The notes under the pieces: model-generated
Told to the model about the DNA's origin: nothing
The model's database searches: none
What the model saw: the letters and a program-made list of their open reading frames with translations, nothing else
From: an uncultured Akkermansia sp.
GTDB lineage: Bacteria; Verrucomicrobiota; Verrucomicrobiia; Verrucomicrobiales; Akkermansiaceae
Direction: 5' to 3'
Length of the DNA stretch: 11,491 bases
NCBI GenBank assembly: GCA_904501955.1
Contig: CAJGCY010000077.1
Coordinates: forward strand, 1-11,491
Translations under genes and position numbers: made by a program
In this document: positions 1 to 6,333 of the stretch, in pieces
Position numbering within the stretch: the stretch's first letter is position 1
Layout of the letters: every line of letters begins with the position of its first letter

Positions 1-1
1 T

Positions 2-1573
2 GACCTGTTCCCGTGCATCCACACGAAGGGCATGAAGCTGCGCCGCACGGTAGAATACTATCAGTGGGTAGAGAACCAATCCACTCGTGAGGAGAAGCAA
101 CTGGGTGGTAGCGTAAAGAAGATTACCACCTATACATACACTACCAAGTGGGTAAGCTCCCCCGTGGATTCCTCCAGCTTCAAGGAGCCGGGGCATGACA
201 ACATCGTTTTCTACCAAGGTGCAAAGAATCACAGCCAGCAGGCGGAGAACGCCACCTTCGGTGCATTCACGCTGACCAAAGCCCAGATTGGCCGCATCGG
301 TGGTGAAAAGCCCCTGCCCTTGGCTGACATCCAATGGCCTGAGGACCTTGCAGGTCGCACCACGGTGAATGCAGACGTGCTTTACATCGGCGCACCCGCA
401 GGCTATATGCCCGCAATGCAGCCCGGCATGCAACCCGGAATGATGAACCGCATGACACCCGCTCCCGGTACTCAGCCCGGGGTGGTGCCTCCCGGCATGG
501 TGCAGACGGTAGCCACGCAGCCTGTTCCCGCAGAGCGCATCATGATGCCGATTGATGTCCTTAACGGCGGTTTCGTGACAGTTCCGAGCATCCAGACTCA
601 GCGCATAGCGGTGTACACTGTTGACGGCGCAAACTTCATCCTTACACCCGATGGCAATGCTACGCCGGTAATGCCCAACGGCATCTACTACGCCGGTAAT
701 CTCCACGCCATCACCGAAACCGTACCGGGCAACGGCTTTGTGTTCTACCAGGGTGCCAAGAACCCGCTTTTCGTCAACATAGCTAACTACGGCTCCCTGC
801 CGCTGTTCAAGATGCAGAACAAGGAGTTCGTGCGTTTGCCGGATGGCTCTCTTACCCCTGTTACCTCGGTAAATGGCGCACGCCAGGTATGCATCAACGG
901 CACCTATTTGGCCGCCACCATCTCACGCGAGGCTCAGATGGCAGCTCCGACCTACGCCCCCGTGCAGCAGCCGATGCCGGTAGCCCCCATGCCCGGTCAG
1001 CCCGGCGTTGTAACACCCATGCCCGGTCAGCCCGGCGTTGTAGGCGCCCCCATGAGCACGGCGAATCCCTCCACCCCGCGAGTAGGTGATGTGCGCATCA
1101 AGTGGGTCTATGTACCGGATACCATGCCTGTTTCCATCATTGCCCAGCAGACGGGTAACACCTTCTCCCCCTACATTGCAGAAAACGGCGAGGAGGTAGA
1201 CTTGCTGCAGGTAGGCACCCACAACAAGAAAGCCATGTTCCAGAAGGCTCATGATGCCAACACGATGATGACTTGGCTGATTCGCTTCGGTGGCTGGTTG
1301 ATGATGTTCATCGGTCTGAACATGATTCTCAAGCCGCTGGCCGTCCTCGGCGATGTGGTTCCCTTCATCGGCAGCATCATCGGCTTCGGCAACAAGCTCA
1401 TCGCGTTCGTGATTTCCTTGGTTGTAGCCTTGGTGGTAATCGCCATTGCCTGGCTCTTCTACCGCCCGGTGATTGGTATTACACTGCTGGCAGCCGCTAT
1501 TGGTCTCATCGTGTGGCTGAAGACGCGTAAGAAGAAACCCGCCAAAGCCGAAGAAACTGCAGCAGGAGAGTAA
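2..1573 (+). CDS. TMEM43-family multi-pass membrane protein, 5'-truncated by the window edge
   Basis: The reading frame is open to the left edge. Codons from base 2 read DLFPCIHTKG before the first ATG at 32, so that ATG is probably internal and the true start lies outside the window. Residue numbers below count from the ATG at 32. The family signature near the N-terminus is LRRTVEYYQWVE (3-14), followed by WVSSPVDSSSF (40-50). After a second soluble region comes GDVRIKWVYVP (352-362), then MFQKAHDANTMMTWLIRF (402-419). Four hydrophobic segments close the protein at roughly 412-431, 434-452, 456-477 and 478-496, with a Lys-rich tail. This matches bacterial TMEM43-like proteins, which have a large non-cytosolic domain and clustered C-terminal membrane spans; their function in bacteria is not established. 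Two features are unusual: FYQGAKN occurs twice (60-66 and 238-244), and two Pro/Met/Gln/Gly-rich linkers interrupt the domain (121-172 and 301-349). The palindrome at 1611-1636 probably ends its transcript. The family call is confident; the role is unknown. Confidence 0.85.
   Translation, partial: DLFPCIHTKGMKLRRTVEYYQWVENQSTREEKQLGGSVKKITTYTYTTKWVSSPVDSSSFKEPGHDNIVFYQGAKNHSQQAENATFGAFTLTKAQIGRIGGEKPLPLADIQWPEDLAGRTTVNADVLYIGAPAGYMPAMQPGMQPGMMNRMTPAPGTQPGVVPPGMVQTVATQPVPAERIMMPIDVLNGGFVTVPSIQTQRIAVYTVDGANFILTPDGNATPVMPNGIYYAGNLHAITETVPGNGFVFYQGAKNPLFVNIANYGSLPLFKMQNKEFVRLPDGSLTPVTSVNGARQVCINGTYLAATISREAQMAAPTYAPVQQPMPVAPMPGQPGVVTPMPGQPGVVGAPMSTANPSTPRVGDVRIKWVYVPDTMPVSIIAQQTGNTFSPYIAENGEEVDLLQVGTHNKKAMFQKAHDANTMMTWLIRFGGWLMMFIGLNMILKPLAVLGDVVPFIGSIIGFGNKLIAFVISLVVALVVIAIAWLFYRPVIGITLLAAAIGLIVWLKTRKKKPAKAEETAAGE
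986..1042 (+). repeat. Tandem repeat, 30-base period, about two copies
   Basis: Two identical 27-base stretches at 986-1012 and 1016-1042, separated by 3 bases, encode PMPGQPGVV twice within the second low-complexity linker of the TMEM43-like protein. The identity at DNA level, not only protein level, suggests a recent slippage duplication. The period is a multiple of three, so copy number can change without breaking the frame. Confidence 0.9.
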
Positions 1574-1610
1574 ACACGCTCTTCCGACTGCCAAAACACC
1601 CAACTTTAAC

Positions 1611-1636
1611 ATGCAGGGAGCAATTGCTCCCTGCAT
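1611..1636. terminator. Perfect 26-base palindrome, probable terminator of the TMEM43-like gene
   Basis: The sequence from 1611 to 1636 equals its own reverse complement, with centre CAATTG. As RNA it folds into an 11-base-pair stem (ATGCAGGGAGC with GCTCCCTGCAT) closed by an AATT loop. It lies 37 bases after the stop codon at 1571-1573, the usual place for an intrinsic terminator. The + strand has only a weak U-rich tail (TATCATCTC), so termination may be inefficient or not of the classic type. A symmetric protein-binding operator is the alternative reading. Confidence 0.6.
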
Positions 1637-1684
1637 TATCATCTCAAAAAAGACCGGGGAAACATACACAAACTACATTTAAAA

Positions 1685-1713
1685 CTTTCATTTTCACCGA
1701 AATAGTGTAACAT
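1685..1713 (+). promoter_or_regulatory. Possible promoter for the downstream gene run (weak)
   Basis: Bases 1640-1732 are clearly AT-richer than the flanking coding DNA and follow a probable terminator, so a promoter is expected here. The best pair I can find is CTTTCA (1685-1690) and TAACAT (1708-1713), separated by 17 bases. The -35 match to TTGACA is only three of six, so the placement is tentative. Verrucomicrobial promoter consensus is poorly known to me. Confidence 0.2.
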
Positions 1714-1732
1714 AACAAAGAAGATTTTGACC

Positions 1733-2146
1733 ATGAAACATTTTTACGCCTTATTTGCCAGTGTCACAGCCATCTGCTCCCATACAGTGGCTCGAGAGAT
1801 GGTGCAGACTGCCCTGATACCGCAAGAGCTTGGGGACTGTACACTGACGCTTATCGGCACCAAAGAAGGGAAACACTGCACGTACAAAATGGGCTACAGC
1901 ACCCCCATGCCCAAGTTGAAAATCTTTGTCTGGCAACCGAGTGGTGCTACTGCGGAAATTTCATTTGATGGCGTGGGTGATGGCTGCGCCGTACACTTTA
2001 CCGGCACGCTGACCGTCAAGAAACGCGAAGGTAACACATACACCTTCAGCGCACAAGGTGAAATGCTGGGGTTCGAAGGTGAGCCCCGGCAAGACATTAC
2101 CGCCACGCCACACACCATCATCATCACCCTTAACCCGGAGGCCTGA
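1733..2146 (+). CDS. Small exported protein of unknown family (137 aa)
   Basis: The ATG at 1733 is chosen over the in-frame TTG six bases upstream because it gives a normal signal peptide: MKHFYALFASVTAICSHTVA, with predicted signal peptidase I cleavage after A20. The mature part is about 117 residues of mainly beta-forming sequence with alternating hydrophobic residues. It contains FTGTLTVKK and NTYTFSAQG and has no catalytic motif I recognise. Its spacing of Gly, Thr and aromatic residues loosely resembles the beta-rich N-terminal regions of the ankyrin proteins at 5439 and 9431, but I could not align them convincingly. It is the first gene of the + strand run and ends two bases before the next start. 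It is presumably periplasmic; function unknown. Confidence 0.7.
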   Translation: MKHFYALFASVTAICSHTVAREMVQTALIPQELGDCTLTLIGTKEGKHCTYKMGYSTPMPKLKIFVWQPSGATAEISFDGVGDGCAVHFTGTLTVKKREGNTYTFSAQGEMLGFEGEPRQDITATPHTIIITLNPEA

Positions 2147-2148
2147 CC

Positions 2149-2343
2149 ATGCTGGTATACGTAGACAACAAAGAAGTCACCATCTTCGCAGGCGCAACGG
2201 CACTGGATGCCCTGCGCCGCTATTGCACGGATGAGGGCATCTCCCTGCCCGAGGGCGAGTTGTACGATGCTTGGGGCAACGTCATCGCCTCCGATAGCCC
2301 CATGTGCGATGGCCGCCACATTTTCACCAAATCACCCCGTTAA
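2149..2343 (+). CDS. Small beta-grasp (ThiS/ubiquitin-like) protein, 64 aa, predicted
   Basis: The start ATG lies two bases after the previous stop, and its ribosome site GGAGG (2137-2141) sits inside the end of the upstream gene, so translation is probably coupled. The order of elements suggests a beta-grasp fold: strand MLVYVDN (1-7), strand KEVTIFAG (8-15), helix TALDALRRYC (17-26), then LYDAWGNVIA (39-48) and CDGRHIFTK (53-61). The Asp-Gly before the last strand is typical of ThiS, MoaD and related folds. It lacks the C-terminal Gly-Gly needed for thiocarboxylate chemistry and has only two cysteines, so it is neither a sulfur carrier nor a 2Fe-2S ferredoxin. It has no signal peptide, unlike nearly all its neighbours. 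It lies directly upstream of the metallophosphoesterase pair. The fold call is inference; the gene itself is well supported by its fit and ribosome site. Confidence 0.65.
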   Translation: MLVYVDNKEVTIFAGATALDALRRYCTDEGISLPEGELYDAWGNVIASDSPMCDGRHIFTKSPR

Positions 2344-2367
2344 TTTTAACCACTCACCACTGAACAC

Positions 2368-3786
2368 ATGAAAAAATCTAGTTTTCTCGCCTTTATCGCC
2401 ATGCTCGGCACTGCTCTGGCAGAGCAAGTTACCGTACTGGGTATTAACGACATGCACGCCAACATAGACGGCATGCCTCAGCTGGCCACCTGCGTGAAGC
2501 AGGAGCGACTGAACGACCCCGGCCTGCTGCTGATGGCAGCCGGCGACAACCGTACCGGCAATCCCTATGTCGACAACGGCAACCGCCCCGGTATCCCGAT
2601 GGTGACCCTCATGAACCACATCGGCTTTGACCTGTCCACCTTCGGCAACCACGAGTTTGACGCCGGCACGGCAGCCCTCCGTGACTACATCAATGCAGCA
2701 GAGTTCGACTTCGTATGCGCCAACATTTTCACGACGGACACCCAGGGCATCAACGTGAAGCCCTACAAGATATTCGAGCGCAACGGCGTACGCATCGGCG
2801 TGCTGGGGCTCGTGCAGGTCGGTGAGAATGGCATTCCGGATGCCCACCCGGACAAGTGCCAAGGGCTGCAATTCGCCTCGCCGTACGACACCGCTGCCTG
2901 TTACAAGCACCTGCGTGCTCACTGCGATGTGCTCATCATACTCACCCACTTGGGCTTTGAAGACGACATCAAACTGGCTCGTATGTTCCCGGAGGCAGAT
3001 GCCATTATCGGCGGCCACAGCCACACCCGAGTCAATAATGGGCACATAGAAAACGGTGTTCTTATCACCCAATCAGAAAATAAGCTTAAATACCTGACCC
3101 GCCTCACCTTTGAGGTGGAGGACGGCAAGGTGGTCAAGAAGCAATCCGAATTGATACCCTTGAGCGACTTACCGGCAGATGAAGCCACCGCTGAGCTGGT
3201 AGAGAAGACCAAGAGCCTGCCCTTCTTCAAGCGCCAGCTGACCACGGTCAAGCGCGATATTACCCGCCGTGAGAGCTTGGGCTGCATGATGGCGGATGCC
3301 CTCTGCGTGCGCGCCATCACGGATATCGCCATCGTCAACCTCGGTGGCGTGCGCTTGGATGACTTCCCCGCCGGCCCGCTCACTGTGGCAGATGTATACC
3401 GCATGGATCCCTTCGGCAATGCCATCGTCCGCACCACGATGAGTGGCAAAGAGCTGATTGCCTTGCTGGAGAGCATTCCCGGCACCGACCACTACGGCGC
3501 ACCCTGCGTAGCCGGCATGACATACAAGGCAGTCAAACCGGCTGCAGAGCTCAAGCCCATGCGCATTACAGAAGCCAAACTGGCAGACGGTACGCCCATC
3601 GACCCGAATGCCCTTTACACCGTGGCTTATAACTCTTACATCGCCTCCACCACATCCGCCCCGCCCGCCAATCCGGGTGTAGCCATCGACAGCGATGGTG
3701 CGGAATGCCTCATTCGCTTCCTTGAGAAGAAAAACGAGGTGGATTACGCAGACGTATCTCGCGTCGAGGTTCAAATCGAAAACTAA
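2368..3786 (+). CDS. Exported 5'-nucleotidase-family metallophosphoesterase (first of tandem pair)
   Basis: A 472-residue protein with signal peptide MKKSSFLAFIAMLGTALA, cleaved before E19. Residues 20-250 form a calcineurin-like phosphoesterase domain with the full two-metal set: NDMH (D28, H30), GD (D60), GNHE (N94, H95), THLG (H194) and GHSH (H217, H219). Residues about 290-470 match the UshA/CD73 C-terminal substrate domain: SLGCMMADA (303-311), NLGGVR (324-329), DVYRMDPFGN (342-351). The phosphate-contacting Arg of NxGGxR is R329. Unusually, the late GGDG motif is replaced by TTSA (428-431), and the Phe expected just before the (Q)VSG-like element is missing (GAPCVAGM, 377-384). It is therefore probably a periplasmic phosphohydrolase, but its substrate may not be an ordinary nucleotide. 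No Shine-Dalgarno sequence is visible in the 24-base leader. The next gene is a paralogue 12 bases downstream. Confidence 0.9.
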   Translation: MKKSSFLAFIAMLGTALAEQVTVLGINDMHANIDGMPQLATCVKQERLNDPGLLLMAAGDNRTGNPYVDNGNRPGIPMVTLMNHIGFDLSTFGNHEFDAGTAALRDYINAAEFDFVCANIFTTDTQGINVKPYKIFERNGVRIGVLGLVQVGENGIPDAHPDKCQGLQFASPYDTAACYKHLRAHCDVLIILTHLGFEDDIKLARMFPEADAIIGGHSHTRVNNGHIENGVLITQSENKLKYLTRLTFEVEDGKVVKKQSELIPLSDLPADEATAELVEKTKSLPFFKRQLTTVKRDITRRESLGCMMADALCVRAITDIAIVNLGGVRLDDFPAGPLTVADVYRMDPFGNAIVRTTMSGKELIALLESIPGTDHYGAPCVAGMTYKAVKPAAELKPMRITEAKLADGTPIDPNALYTVAYNSYIASTTSAPPANPGVAIDSDGAECLIRFLEKKNEVDYADVSRVEVQIEN

Positions 3787-3798
3787 ACGCCTGAGTAT

Positions 3799-5211
3799 AT
3801 GAAAAAATCCATTTTACTCTCTCTTGTCGGGCTGCTGAGCAGTGCATTTGCTGAGCAGGTCACCGTTCTGGGCATCAATGACATGCACGCGAACATCGAT
3901 AGCGTACCCCGATTGACCACCTGTGTGCAGCAAGAACGAGCCAAAGCCCCGCAGCTGCTCCTGCTCTCCGCCGGAGATAACCGCACAGGCAGCCCGTATG
4001 TGGACTGTGGCGACCACCCCGGCGCCTCAATGATTATGCTCATGAACCACATCGGCTTTGACCTGTCAGCACTGGGTAATCATGAGTTCGATGGCGGTCC
4101 GGCAGCGTTGGCTCATTGCATCAACACGGCGAACTTCGAGTTTGTGAGCGCCAACGTGTTCCCCTCTGATTCGCATGGCATACAAATCAAACCATACAAG
4201 ATTTTCGAGCGCGACGGCGTGCGCATCGGTGTGGTGGGTTTGCTGCAGGTAGATGCTAACGGTCGGCCGGATGCTCACCCGGACCAGTGCAAGGGTATCG
4301 GCTTCCTTAATCCGCTGGAAGTTGCCCCGTACTTCCGTTACCTGCGTAGCCAGTGTGATGTCCTCATTCTGCTGACGCACTTGGGATTCGAGACGGACAT
4401 TGAGCTTGCACGCATATTCCCGGAGGCGGATGCCATCATCGGCGGGCACAGCCACACCCGCGTGGAAAACGGGCACGTAGAAAACGGCGTGTTGATAACC
4501 CAGACGCAGAACAAGCTCAAGTACATCACCCGCCTTACCTTCGAGGTTGAGGATGGAAAAGTGCTCAGCAAGAAAGCCGAACTGCTGCCGCTGGGTAATT
4601 ACGAGGCAGATGCCGCCACCGCCGCCATGGTGGAGCAGATTAAGGCTCAGCCATTCTTTAAACGCGTACTTTCCACCGTGAAACGCGATATCAACAGCCG
4701 CGAGAGCCTCGGTTGCATGATGGCGGATGCCATTCGCAACTGCGTGGGCACGGATATTGCGGTTGTCAACATGGGCAACGTCCGCTTAGACTCCTTCCCT
4801 GCCGGCCCCATCACTGTGGCAGATGTGTACAGTCTTGACCCCTTCGGCAATGATACGATTCGCATGACTGTGACCGGTGAGGAGCTTCTCCGCGTGCTGG
4901 AAAACATCACCCAAAACGATGATCACGGCGCCCCCTGCGTATCCGGCATGAGCTACAAGGCAACATGGCTCAAGGGTGCGGACAGAATGCGCATCACCTC
5001 CGCCTGCTTGGCAGATGGTACTCCGATTCAGCCGGAAGCCCGATATACACTGGCCATCAACTCATACCTGTGCGCTACGACGGAAGCCATGCCCGCAGAC
5101 CCGGGAGTCTCCGCCCATACGGATGGAGCAGCTTGCATGATTAAATACTTGGAGACGCAGCAGGAAATCGACTATGCGGGAGTTTCCCGAGTAGAGGCAA
5201 CAAAGGAGTAA
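3799..5211 (+). CDS. Exported 5'-nucleotidase-family metallophosphoesterase (second of tandem pair)
   Basis: A 470-residue paralogue of the preceding gene. By hand the two align almost without gaps at about 64% identity, highest in the metallophosphoesterase domain. The signal peptide is MKKSILLSLVGLLSSAFA, cleaved before E19. All metal ligands are kept at the same numbers: D28, H30, D60, N94, H95, H194, H217, H219. The C-terminal domain has SLGCMMADA and DVYSLDPFGN. Two changes affect the pocket. The usual NxGGxR is NMGNVR (324-329), keeping the Arg but losing one Gly, and GGDG is replaced by TTEA (427-430). Six cysteines (42, 164, 186, 306, 380, 446) match those of the first copy, which suggests conserved disulfides in an oxidising compartment. 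The pair arose by tandem duplication followed by divergence, so the copies may differ in substrate. Confidence 0.9.
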   Translation: MKKSILLSLVGLLSSAFAEQVTVLGINDMHANIDSVPRLTTCVQQERAKAPQLLLLSAGDNRTGSPYVDCGDHPGASMIMLMNHIGFDLSALGNHEFDGGPAALAHCINTANFEFVSANVFPSDSHGIQIKPYKIFERDGVRIGVVGLLQVDANGRPDAHPDQCKGIGFLNPLEVAPYFRYLRSQCDVLILLTHLGFETDIELARIFPEADAIIGGHSHTRVENGHVENGVLITQTQNKLKYITRLTFEVEDGKVLSKKAELLPLGNYEADAATAAMVEQIKAQPFFKRVLSTVKRDINSRESLGCMMADAIRNCVGTDIAVVNMGNVRLDSFPAGPITVADVYSLDPFGNDTIRMTVTGEELLRVLENITQNDDHGAPCVSGMSYKATWLKGADRMRITSACLADGTPIQPEARYTLAINSYLCATTEAMPADPGVSAHTDGAACMIKYLETQQEIDYAGVSRVEATKE

Positions 5212-5221
5212 TACCACGACA

Positions 5222-5422
5222 ATGGCAAAGGAAAAGAAAGGGAAAAAAAAGGAGCTCAGCGGTGGGGAAACGTTGTGGCTGTTCATCAAAGAAGTTTCCG
5301 GAGCCTTGGGGCTGATTGCCTTCGGTTGCGTACTATACTACTATGCGGAAGACATCAGCGCGTGGTTCGGTAATATGGTACAAGAGGCTTTTAACTCCGT
5401 ATTCGGTGAACCTCAACCCTGA
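5222..5422 (+). CDS. Small Lys-rich single-pass membrane protein (66 aa), unknown family
   Basis: Fills the gap between the second metallophosphoesterase and the ankyrin gene. The ribosome site AAAGGAG (5201-5207) overlaps the upstream stop and sits 14 bases before the ATG, slightly far. The N-terminus MAKEKKGKKKE is strongly basic. It is followed by an amphipathic stretch and one hydrophobic segment (about residues 28-42, ALGLIAFGCVLYYYA), then a short tail rich in aromatic and acidic residues. By the positive-inside rule the N-terminus should be cytosolic. The shape resembles small membrane-anchored regulatory or assembly subunits, but no family is recognised. The gene is supported by position, ribosome site and sensible topology. 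Confidence 0.65.
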   Translation: MAKEKKGKKKELSGGETLWLFIKEVSGALGLIAFGCVLYYYAEDISAWFGNMVQEAFNSVFGEPQP

Positions 5423-5438
5423 TTTCAGCCAAAGTTCG

Positions 5439-6296
5439 ATGAAAACCCTGTTTTTACTATTCATGTTGCCCGTGGTAGGGGCATCGGCACACGCGGAACA
5501 AGCGGCGCTGCAGCAGACAGCGCACACGGTGCCGGATTCTCTGGACGGCAAACAAATGGTGCTGACTTTTTGCGTAGCGGAAGAGACAAAAGCGCAAAGA
5601 GGAGAGCTGCCGGGCATGTGGCAAGCATGTGCGCGCTCGCCCATGGCGCTGCAGTTCCCCGTGGGCTGCGGTAACAGCTACACTTACCAACGGCATGAGC
5701 AGACGCCCGATACACCGTGGCCCCCGGTCACAGTAACATACGAGCCGACGGAAAGCTGCATCCTCATCACCGGCAATGACATGTACGTGAAGCTTGCGCT
5801 CAGTTTCAGTTCCTCCTCACACGGCAAAGCCGATATAGAGTGGCGAGGGGAAGATGGCACTTGGTATGCCCGTGGCGCAGATTTTACCATAAGCGCCACA
5901 TCATCCACCGCCGGGCTGCTTACCATGCCTCAGGCAGAGGCTTGTGACGGCGCAATACAAAGTGTCGATGACGGGCTGGCTGATTTGGTGCGCGAGCTGG
6001 AGCAGCGCAGCTACAAAACAGCTGTGGAGCGCCTGTACCAAAAACGATTGCTCACCGTTCTGCCGCAGATTATGGAGGGAGCCCCCGTCGACAACATCAT
6101 TTCCAATGCTAACGGCACGACTGCCCTGCACAATGCCTGCGGGCTCAGTCACGTAGAGCTCGTGCAGTGGTTGGTGGACCACGGCGCAAATCTGAATGCA
6201 AAAACGGCTAAGGGAGCCACGGTGGATGACTGCGTAGGAGGTCCGAATGCCAAAGCCATACGCGCCATCCTCAACAAAGCACGCCGTACAAAATAA
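5439..6296 (+). CDS. Exported protein with beta-rich N-terminus and short ankyrin segment (285 aa)
   Basis: The frame is open from 5316, but the ATG at 5439 is chosen because it begins a signal peptide (MKTLFLLFMLPVVGASAHA, cleaved before E20) and leaves 16 bases after the upstream stop. Residues 65-155 are beta-rich and have LQFPVGCGNSYTY (71-83) and LALSFSSSSHGKA (119-131). A linker with ACDGAIQSVDDGL (168-180) and a helical stretch (180-215) lead to one good ankyrin repeat, NGTTALHNACGLSH through WLVDHGANLNA (225-254), and a second degenerate one (258-279, KGATVDDCVGG). Ankyrin repeats bind proteins, and an exported, very short ankyrin array is unusual. The gene at 9431 is a paralogue sharing LQFPV, LYxKRLLT, TALHxACGxSH and KGATVDxCV. 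Start region: no clear Shine-Dalgarno. Function unknown; periplasmic protein binding is inference. Confidence 0.8.
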   Translation: MKTLFLLFMLPVVGASAHAEQAALQQTAHTVPDSLDGKQMVLTFCVAEETKAQRGELPGMWQACARSPMALQFPVGCGNSYTYQRHEQTPDTPWPPVTVTYEPTESCILITGNDMYVKLALSFSSSSHGKADIEWRGEDGTWYARGADFTISATSSTAGLLTMPQAEACDGAIQSVDDGLADLVRELEQRSYKTAVERLYQKRLLTVLPQIMEGAPVDNIISNANGTTALHNACGLSHVELVQWLVDHGANLNAKTAKGATVDDCVGGPNAKAIRAILNKARRTK

Positions 6297-6333
6297 CCAC
6301 ACGGACATCATTTCAACAAACACCATTAACAAC

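Noticed and set aside
923..1669. A 248-codon open frame on the minus strand
   Set aside because: It lies antisense to the TMEM43-like gene and crosses the palindrome. Its product is His/Gly-rich with no family features, and the opposite strand has clear conserved motifs.
2149..2343. Sulfur-carrier (ThiS or MoaD) or ferredoxin function for the 64-residue protein
   Set aside because: The C-terminus ends in TKSPR, not Gly-Gly, and only two cysteines are present, too few for a 2Fe-2S cluster.
2332..3072. A 246-codon open frame on the minus strand
   Set aside because: It is antisense to the first metallophosphoesterase, whose active-site motifs are unmistakable. Similar antisense frames recur over the second copy, as expected from codon bias.
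3799..5211. Possibility that the second phosphoesterase is a decaying duplicate
   Set aside because: The frame is intact from signal peptide to end, all metal ligands remain, and differences from the first copy are mostly conservative, so it looks functional.
5316..5438. Upstream in-frame start for the first ankyrin protein
   Set aside because: It overlaps the 66-residue membrane protein gene and would bury the signal peptide that starts at ATG 5439.
6247..6333. Upstream in-frame start for the 438-residue exported protein
   Set aside because: This start would overlap the end of the ankyrin gene and add a polar stretch ahead of a good signal peptide; ATG 6334 explains the sequence better.
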